Shown one piece after another: positions 1-5,900 of a DNA stretch of 11,555 bases. Origin of the DNA: an uncultured Eubacteriales bacterium (GTDB lineage: Bacteria; Bacillota; Clostridia; Oscillospirales; CAG-272); the NCBI GenBank assembly GCA_900550625.1, contig URSW01000034.1, positions 1-11,555 of the forward strand, in the 5' to 3' direction. The notes beneath the pieces are model-generated. The model worked only from the letters and a program-made list of their open reading frames with translations, ran no database searches and was not told where the DNA came from. Every line of letters starts with the position of its first letter. Positions within the stretch are counted from its first letter, which is position 1. Position numbers and translations under genes: made by a program.

Positions 1-1
1 C

Positions 2-199
2 CACCAGCAGCTGATCGACGATGTAGAACTGCTCGGTGCAGGCCGGGAGTTTGATCTTGACGAGGTTCGTGCGGGCCGCCTCTCCCCTGTGTTCTTTGGC
101 TCGGCACTGACGAACTTTGGCGTGGAACCGTTTCTGGAAGAATTTCTGCGTATGACGCCGAGCCCGCTGCCGCGCGAAGCCGACTGCGGCGTGATCGAC
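2..199 (+). CDS. prfC: Peptide chain release factor 3, internal fragment
   Basis: RF3 is the translational GTPase that removes RF1/RF2 from the ribosome after termination. About 66 codons are visible, open at the left edge. They encode the stretch just after the GTPase domain, with the family-typical block 'PVFFGSALTNFGVEPFL' (about residues 30-46 of the fragment) followed by a 'PSPLPRE' linker and 'CGVID'. In full RF3 proteins this leads into the next beta-barrel domain, but here the reading abruptly loses all RF3 character at about position 195-199, where an antisense radical SAM gene begins. The gene therefore lacks both ends. Codon choice (many CTG and GAA) differs from the neighbouring core region, consistent with a foreign origin. 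The family call is firm; the breakpoint is placed within a few bases by where each protein's similarity ends. Confidence 0.88.
187..199. other. Left chimeric junction
   Basis: Here the plus-strand RF3 reading and the minus-strand radical SAM reading meet. The 13 bases 187-199 (cggcgtgatcgac) fit both proteins: 'GVID' of RF3 on the plus strand and 'SITP' of the radical SAM protein on the minus strand. The join may therefore lie in a short stretch of shared sequence. Neither gene is complete across it, and the codon habit changes at the same point. A misassembly or library chimera is the simplest explanation; a real rearrangement cannot be excluded from sequence alone. Confidence 0.75.
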
Positions 200-699
200 A
201 CGTTCAGCCTTACGTCGATACCGCGCCGCTTTATCTCGCGGATATTCTCCGTCACCCGCTCAAATGCGGAATTTCCGCACATACGGCAGTAGGTGTCCTC
301 GCTCCCGCCGTAAAGCGTTATATTAATTCTGCACGGCGGATCCTCGGCGAGTCGGTCGAGGATCTCTCCCCTGATCAGCGAACCGTTTGAGTTTATCGAG
401 ATCAGCAGTCCGAGCTTTTTCATACCGTCGTATATATCGAAAAAGTCGCTGCGGACAAACGGCTCTCCGCCTGTCAGAAGCGCGAATATCATTCCTCGGT
501 CGCGCGCCGCCTCCGCAATTGAAAGAAGCTGCGAAGCGCTCAGCTCGCCCGACGAATCCGCGTCCGGACGATGGACGTAGCACATCGGGCAATTAAAATT
601 GCAGCGCGATGTGATCTCGAAATTTCCCGCGATCGGCAGGCCGAGCTTTTTCCCTTTTGAATGAAAATACGTTGCGGAATACGGTTCCGATCCGGGCAT
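190..699 (-). CDS. Radical SAM enzyme, N-terminal part (C-terminus lost at junction)
   Basis: A radical S-adenosylmethionine enzyme, expected to bind a [4Fe-4S] cluster and cleave SAM to start radical chemistry. The start ATG at 699 has an AAAGGA ribosome site 9 nt upstream. The cluster motif CX3CX2C is at residues 33, 37 and 40 ('CNFNCPMC'). It is followed by the SAM-contact 'TGGEP' (residues 76-80), 'SINSNG' (101-106) and 'NITLYGGS' (126-133), all in the usual family order. A second Cys pair, C138 and C141 (CX2C), lies in the 'TYCRMCGN' segment. About 170 residues are seen; these enzymes are usually 300-450 residues and often end in a SPASM or twitch domain, which is missing here because the gene runs into the junction. 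The same frame stays open to base 1, but that part is antisense to RF3 and is not protein. Position behind a small peptide and a HprK-like kinase suggests peptide maturation; the substrate is inferred, not shown. Confidence 0.88.
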
Positions 700-855
700 A
701 TCGTTTTTTCCTTTCTCCAAAGCCGCATGTTTCGGCTCATATATTCTCTCGGATTAAGAGGCGGTGTCAGTCAAGCGTAAAAGCGGCGGCATCCTTCTGT
801 TAAGCGACATCACCCTGTCTGCTAAGCGCGTCACCTGCAAACGCCGACAACGCGG
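700..855 (-). other. 156-bp gap between kinase and radical SAM genes
   Basis: No convincing gene, promoter or terminator. It holds the radical SAM ribosome site near 709-714. An 18-codon ATG frame (810-754) has a poor ribosome site and is in the same frame as the upstream kinase gene, so the kinase frame would run 33 codons past its TGA. I treat this as chance openness in GC-rich DNA. The minus-strand genes on either side could still be co-transcribed across the gap. Confidence 0.5.
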
Positions 856-1722
856 TCAGCGTGCTCCGTAAAGCTCGCCGTAAAGCGCATCGACCGCCTT
901 TTCGTCCGGCGTACACCTCAGTCTGTATACGGGCGTTTGCGCGGTGATCGCCTCCGCTGTCGAATAGGCTTTTTCAAGCTCCGCGCGGTTCCATGTGTTG
1001 ACGCAGCAGCCCTCCCATATACGGCAGAAGGCTTGTGCGCCCCTAATCCGCTCGAGCGTGACGGTCGGCGCCTGTTCGAGATAAACTATCGCTCTGAGCG
1101 GGAGATTTACGTTCTTGCTTATCCCCGAGCTTCCCGAAAACGGAAGTGAGCACACGCGCGAGATGCCGCCCGTGCTTTTTATCATCGAACGGTCGCCGTT
1201 TATCACGTCGGCTCCGCGCCATTCCCGCCAAAGCTCCGCCTGTGTGGACTTTCCGGTGCCCGACGGCGCGGTGAACAGTATTCCCTCGTTTCGGAATCCG
1301 ATATACGCCGAATGGAATATGATTCCGCCCGCGTTCACTGCAAGCCGCTCCGCCGAGACGGAATTCAGGATGAGGGACGGCGAAAGTTTGGAGCAGAATG
1401 ACGATTTTACGGTGACGCGAACCGTACTTCCTTCTTTGCGGGTGCAGATATACGCTCCGTCGAGCGAGTTCGCGACCGCGCCTATGTAACGCACCGTGTT
1501 CTCGCCCTCGCCGAATTCCGCGATATCCGGGCGTGACACCGTCGGCGTGCCGCGCGGATCGGGAAGGCTGTCCGATATTTCATACTCATACCGAACGACA
1601 CCGCCGCTCACCGACGCGAGCGCGAACGGTGCAAGCACGCCGTCGTCTCCGTACATGATTTTTTCATCTGCGGCAATACACACGGCAGTGTCCGCAACAG
1701 TGTAATACTTTTCGATAATCAC
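856..1722 (-). CDS. HprK-like P-loop kinase family protein
   Basis: A 288-residue protein resembling the C-terminal kinase half of HPr kinase and the related PEPCK-type fold. The P-loop 'SGTGKST' is at residues 154-160, a His sits in the strand before it ('IIFHSAYIG', H137), and an Asp-bearing segment 'VINGDR' (173-178) fits the metal/Walker B position. Further on comes 'LPFSGSSG' (193-200), seen in HprK-like proteins of peptide-modification loci. There is no HprK N-terminal hexamer domain, so it is not ordinary carbon-catabolite HPr kinase. The start is GTG, immediately after the TGA of the upstream gene (TGAGTG), which implies translational coupling. Known relatives include the lasso-peptide tail kinase PadeK and ScmC of the SynChlorMet cassette. 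A role in phosphorylating or recognising the nearby small peptide is my inference. Five Cys (residues 190, 233, 239, 240, 270) sit in the C-terminal 100 residues. Confidence 0.8.
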   Translation of the reverse strand: MIIEKYYTVADTAVCIAADEKIMYGDDGVLAPFALASVSGGVVRYEYEISDSLPDPRGTPTVSRPDIAEFGEGENTVRYIGAVANSLDGAYICTRKEGSTVRVTVKSSFCSKLSPSLILNSVSAERLAVNAGGIIFHSAYIGFRNEGILFTAPSGTGKSTQAELWREWRGADVINGDRSMIKSTGGISRVCSLPFSGSSGISKNVNLPLRAIVYLEQAPTVTLERIRGAQAFCRIWEGCCVNTWNRAELEKAYSTAEAITAQTPVYRLRCTPDEKAVDALYGELYGAR

Positions 1723-2607
1723 TCAGCCGATCCCCGCAAAAACCGCTTCGGTCGCACCGGAGGTGCAGTGCGGTGCCGAAACCGACACGCTTTTACCCGC
1801 ATCTATACTGACATCAGCCGATACCCTGTACGTTATTCCGCCGTAAAACATGTCGCCGCGGACGTTTTTGTAATACAGAACGACCGTTGCGTCGAGGCGC
1901 TCGCCCGACACGTTTTTTATGTGTATCTCCCCGTCGGCGCAGCTCAGCTCGATCCGATCGGAATTAAGCGTCGGCTCCGTTGTGAAAAACGCACTCCGCG
2001 TCATACGCGCGCCGTCCGTGTCTATCCCGTCGGTGTATTTTGCGCGCGAGGCTTCAAGCAGCAGCGCCGTTCTGCCCGGTGCAAGAGTGGTCACGGTGAA
2101 CTGTGCGCCGTCTGCGCCGGGAAGGGTGAGTGTCCCGTATTGGAGCGTCCTTTCGGCGGTATTCTTCACGGTCACGGCAAGGACTCCTTCAAGCTTATCG
2201 TCGCTTCCGTCCTCGACAAACGCACCGTCGACCGAAGTTATTCCGGTAAGGACGATCCCGTCCCCGAGATCGACGGAAAGCGCGGGCGCGTCGTCCCCGT
2301 TTCCGCCGTTCTCACCGCTGTCCGGAGTTTTCGTGCTGTCGGAGGTATCGGACGAATCCCCGGAGGGTGCGGGCGTTTTCGAACCGTCGGTGCTGCCCAG
2401 TGTGATGTCCGCATAATCCGCAGAATCGGCGGACGAATCGGTCTGCGAGACGCCGCCCGTGCCGATTTGCGAATCCGGCGCGGAGGTGCCTTCTCTCCCG
2501 GCGAAAAGCGAAATAATCTCCGTGATCAGAATAAGCGCCGCAGCCGCCGACACGGCAATTGCAATCCTCAAACGGGGGCTGATATTCTTTTGTTTTCCGT
2601 CTTTCAT
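1723..2607 (-). CDS. Single-pass membrane-anchored extracytoplasmic protein, unknown function
   Basis: I do not recognise a named family. The 294-residue product has a short basic N-terminus, one strongly hydrophobic helix (about residues 14-36), then a long low-complexity Ser/Asp/Gly/Thr/Pro linker (about 40-110), then a beta-rich, Ig-like-looking region to the end. This is the layout of a membrane-tethered domain held away from the cell surface. I chose the ATG at 2607 because GGAGGA lies 5 nt upstream; the ATGs further upstream add 21 residues but have no ribosome site. The TGA abuts the GTG of the kinase gene, so the two are almost certainly one operon. The hairpin at 2669-2702 lies just upstream. 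It might anchor, export, sense or protect against the product of the small peptide gene, but nothing in the sequence decides this. Confidence 0.75.
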   Translation of the reverse strand: MKDGKQKNISPRLRIAIAVSAAAALILITEIISLFAGREGTSAPDSQIGTGGVSQTDSSADSADYADITLGSTDGSKTPAPSGDSSDTSDSTKTPDSGENGGNGDDAPALSVDLGDGIVLTGITSVDGAFVEDGSDDKLEGVLAVTVKNTAERTLQYGTLTLPGADGAQFTVTTLAPGRTALLLEASRAKYTDGIDTDGARMTRSAFFTTEPTLNSDRIELSCADGEIHIKNVSGERLDATVVLYYKNVRGDMFYGGITYRVSADVSIDAGKSVSVSAPHCTSGATEAVFAGIG

Positions 2608-2662
2608 CTCGGTCCTCCGCATTGTTAAGTATCTGCAGCCGCCCCCGGCGGTCATTCTTTCA

Positions 2663-2702
2663 ATTAACAAACTGTCCGCAAACCTTGATTTGCGGACAGT
2701 TT
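2663..2702 (-). terminator. Strong hairpin after the small peptide gene (terminator or attenuator)
   Basis: A perfect 14-bp inverted repeat (2669-2682 and 2689-2702) with a 6-nt loop. Read on the minus strand it starts 8 nt after the stop codon of the peptide gene. The stem has a GC-rich core flanked by AAA and TTT, followed by GTTAATT, a weak U-tract. It fits an intrinsic terminator that leaks, letting some transcripts continue into the membrane-protein, kinase and radical SAM genes. It could also protect the 3' end of a short peptide mRNA. Confidence 0.8.
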
Positions 2703-2710
2703 ATCAGATT

Positions 2711-2950
2711 TTAAGAGTTGAAGAGCTTATTGTCCTCTGTCGGAACATGATAGCAGTACTCATCGCTCTCGGTGAACTTCACCTCGCATCCCGCGATATT
2801 ATCGAGAAATGCCTTGCCTACACCGGGGAGCTCAAGCCCGCAGACTCCGTTTACATGGGTATCGATTTTTTTACCGCATCCTGCGGCGATGTTGGTCGTA
2901 AGCGTAAAGCTGTCAAACATGATTTCGGGTTTTGAGTATATCTTTTTCAT
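2711..2950 (-). CDS. Small Cys-containing peptide, candidate RiPP precursor
   Basis: A 79-residue protein starting at the ATG at 2950, with a GGAAGGA ribosome site about 9 nt upstream; a longer frame from 3010 lies inside the preceding gene and lacks such a site. It has no transmembrane segment and no classical signal peptide. The N-terminal third ('KPEIMFDSFTLTTNIAAGC', residues 7-25) looks like a conserved recognition or leader segment. The C-terminal end ('CYHVPTEDNKLFNS') looks like a second conserved block. Four Cys lie at 25, 37, 55 and 66, two in a repeated 'AGC' context. From memory, peptides with the same start and a CYHVP-type end occur in many gut Clostridia without assigned function; I cannot confirm that here. 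It starts 16 nt after the GH20-protein stop and ends just before a strong hairpin. Downstream kinase-like and radical SAM genes make a modified-peptide precursor plausible, but this is inference. A small structural or secreted Cys protein is the alternative. Confidence 0.72.
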   Translation of the reverse strand: MKKIYSKPEIMFDSFTLTTNIAAGCGKKIDTHVNGVCGLELPGVGKAFLDNIAGCEVKFTESDEYCYHVPTEDNKLFNS

Positions 2951-2966
2951 AAAAACACGTCCTTCC

Positions 2967-5900
2967 TTATCTGAACCAACGATCGGAGAGTTTCTTGAAA
3001 ATATCCTCAAGGATACCGGAAATCTCGATTTTTTCGGTTACGGTTACGGTTTCGGTGATCGTTTCGGATGCAATTCCGTCTGCGTTTGCCGCAACAACAT
3101 CAAGCCTGAGTTCGCCGACCTTCGATGCCCTAACGTCAGCCGTCCAAGCCAAACGTTCTCCGCGCACGGTAAGCATTCTGCGCATTGCGATTCCGTTGAC
3201 GGTTACTGCCGCGACGTCCGCGGAGGTCTTGACCGTGACGGTCACATATCCGCCTTCTCTTACGCTGCTTCTGTTTACACTGACTGCCATGTACTCGGGC
3301 GTAAATACTTCGGGAGCGTTAAGAATTGCGTTAAGCTTAGCCACTGCCTTATCGGCAATTGCTCTGTTCACGGCAAAGAGAGCCCGTGTCGAAGCACCGT
3401 TCGGATCGCTCTTATACGTCGTCTTTATGTTCATGATCGAGAGAATCGCATCGTCGGATCCCGTATTCGTCACGATCACATGTCCGCTCGTCGGAATCGC
3501 GTAATAGAGATCGGTCGAAGAAGTTATCGTGCGAGTTACAATCTGTCCGGTTGCTGCATCGGGCATTGAAACGGTAACTTCCCTGCCGTTTGCACTGCTA
3601 AGTGCAAGCTCGATCTTGCTTACGTTATCATCAGCGTTTACGTAAAACGCGATCGCATGACCCTTTGCGAGGTAAAGCTCGTTCTTCGGTCCGTATATAT
3701 TGTAATTGTCAATATCTCCGTTTGCACTGTCACCGTCGATGAAGATGACGCCGGGAGTATCCTTATCAGACTCGATTTTACCGGCACTGATCACCAGATC
3801 ACGGAGTTCCTCAAACCTCGGCCAGCCTTCGCCGTCCTGAGCGTAGTAGGTGTTTCCGATGTCACCGAGCGGATTGTAAATGCGAACCGCGTCGATGTAG
3901 AGCTCATAGTTACCTCTATTCTGATGATCAAAGAAAGAATTGTAGGTTGCCGTAATCTCGACGGTGTACTCACCGTACGGAAGATTATCGACCTTGACTC
4001 CCGGAATCTGATGCAGTGCACCGACGGCATCGAAATCAACAATCCACTTTCCGGTTTCATCCTTTGTATGTCCGTAGTAGGTATCTACGAGAATGTTTCT
4101 CGAATAACCGTTAGCATTGGTGATCGAAACAACAAGTGTTCCGGTCGTCGATCCCGTAAGGTTTATGAGATCAAAGCCCGTGCCCTTGAAGCTGAATGTT
4201 GCGGTTGCGTACTCGCCGGTTGTGAGCGTAACCTTATGCACGCCGCCGTTCGAGTACGTGCTGCTGTTGTTCGCATAAGCATCGTCGTAGCCGTAAACGG
4301 TACTTGTATTGCCGAGCTTCCGAACCGCCTGAACAGCCGCGACGTCGTCTGCGCCTAATTTCTCCCATTTTTCATCGAATGTGATAAAGCTGTCATTATC
4401 CTCGTAGTAAACGATCGACGCGGGGATAATCGAGATCTTAAATCCGGCGGTGCCGGTTTGCCCGTTTCTTTTTCCTGTTATATTTACCGTAAGTATTTCG
4501 ATTTCGTCAAGCATTTCGGTAAGGGTATAGGTAAATGTCTTGGCAGAGATATCGAAGGTGCTTTTGCCATGCACGGCACCTTTTATCGCAATATCGGTAA
4601 CCTCAACATCTGACAGACTCTGATTAATATCTGTCAGAGAAACCGTAAGAGGCAATCCAAAGTCGATAACAAACGTTGCTTCGTTGTCAAATGTGTAGTA
4701 AAGGAATACCTCTTTTCCCGTACTGTCGCGATTTACCTCTACAAGCTTAAAGGTTGTATATCTGTACTGCGCCGCAATCTCCGGAATCTCCTTAAGATCG
4801 CCGTTTACGGTCTGAGTTTTTCCGTTAATGTTTGTTACAGTATTGTTTATTAAGCCATAATCTGCAGGATTATCGTTCGCCTTTGCAAACCCCGCATCAA
4901 ACACGGTGCCCGAGCTTACGGAAATGTTATAGCCGTAAAATTCAGTCTCCGTATTGCCGCTGCGCTCAATGTAGTGAACCGCAAGCGAATCGGGGGTTGC
5001 TTTCGCACGGACATAATAGGTGACAAGCAGACCCTGGTACTGATAAATCTTTACACTTTCAAGGAAAGGCTCTCCGCCGTATGTTATACCGGAGAGCGCG
5101 GCAAGATCGGAATTTTCCGCATCGTTTTCCGTCTTAGCCCACGCGATCTTCTCGGTGCCGCCGTAGATGTAGCTGCTCGGAACAGAACCTTTGGTAATAT
5201 ACGTCGTGTGACTGTCGCTGCTCGGAGTAACGGTTATCATGTAGACTTCGTATTCGGAAGTCTCAACACCGGCAATTCCGTAAACAGTGCGGTAGTATGT
5301 ACCGTCGGTATCCTCTACGATATAACCGTTGCCGAGAGGAACGCTCTGATTGGTCGGGCAGTCAAAGCCCACCGTTTTCCCGGAAACCGGGAACGAATCC
5401 GGAGTACGGTCACCGGTTTCATACTTGACGGCAAAATCAAGCAGGCACTGATTTGCGCGGTAAGTAATCGGGCCCCAGTCAACGATTTCGGTACGGACCT
5501 CATCGGTTATCTCGGTTTTCTGACGATACCAGATATTCACCTGGTTTTTTGCGGGATTGTCGGCAGCGGCGCTCACATCGGAAATATTCACCCATTCGAT
5601 GCCGTCCGCGGAATAAGCCCAGCTGTGATCCCAATAGCGGATATATGTAAATTGAATTCCTTTATGTGAATTGTTAGTCCAGCCGTCGGTTGACTGAGAA
5701 ACATCCGCCGAGTGATAAGCGCTTTTCCAATAAGTTACGTCGTATGTTTTGCCGTCCCAGCTTGTTGCCTTGCCGTCCGGAGACGGAAGGATGCCGCTCA
5801 GCTCAATACCGTTTTCGCTGTAAACACCGCCGTAAGTAGCTTTGAGTGTATATGTGGAACGTCGGTTGCCGGCGTCGTCGGTATAGGTGAACTCGGAGGG

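Noticed and set aside
1..189. Open minus-strand frame continuing the radical SAM gene to the left edge
   Set aside because: It is antisense to well-conserved RF3 codons and loses radical SAM character at the junction.
754..810. 18-codon minus-strand frame between the kinase and radical SAM genes, in frame with the kinase past its TGA
   Set aside because: Poor ribosome site, no recognisable content, no recoding signal seen; likely chance.
1768..2628. Long plus-strand open frame of 286 codons
   Set aside because: Antisense shadow of the membrane protein; Arg/Gly/Cys-rich, with no ribosome site or recognisable domain.
3657..4358. Plus-strand open frames inside the GH20 gene
   Set aside because: They oppose a continuous 1725-codon gene with clear domains and have no supporting signals.
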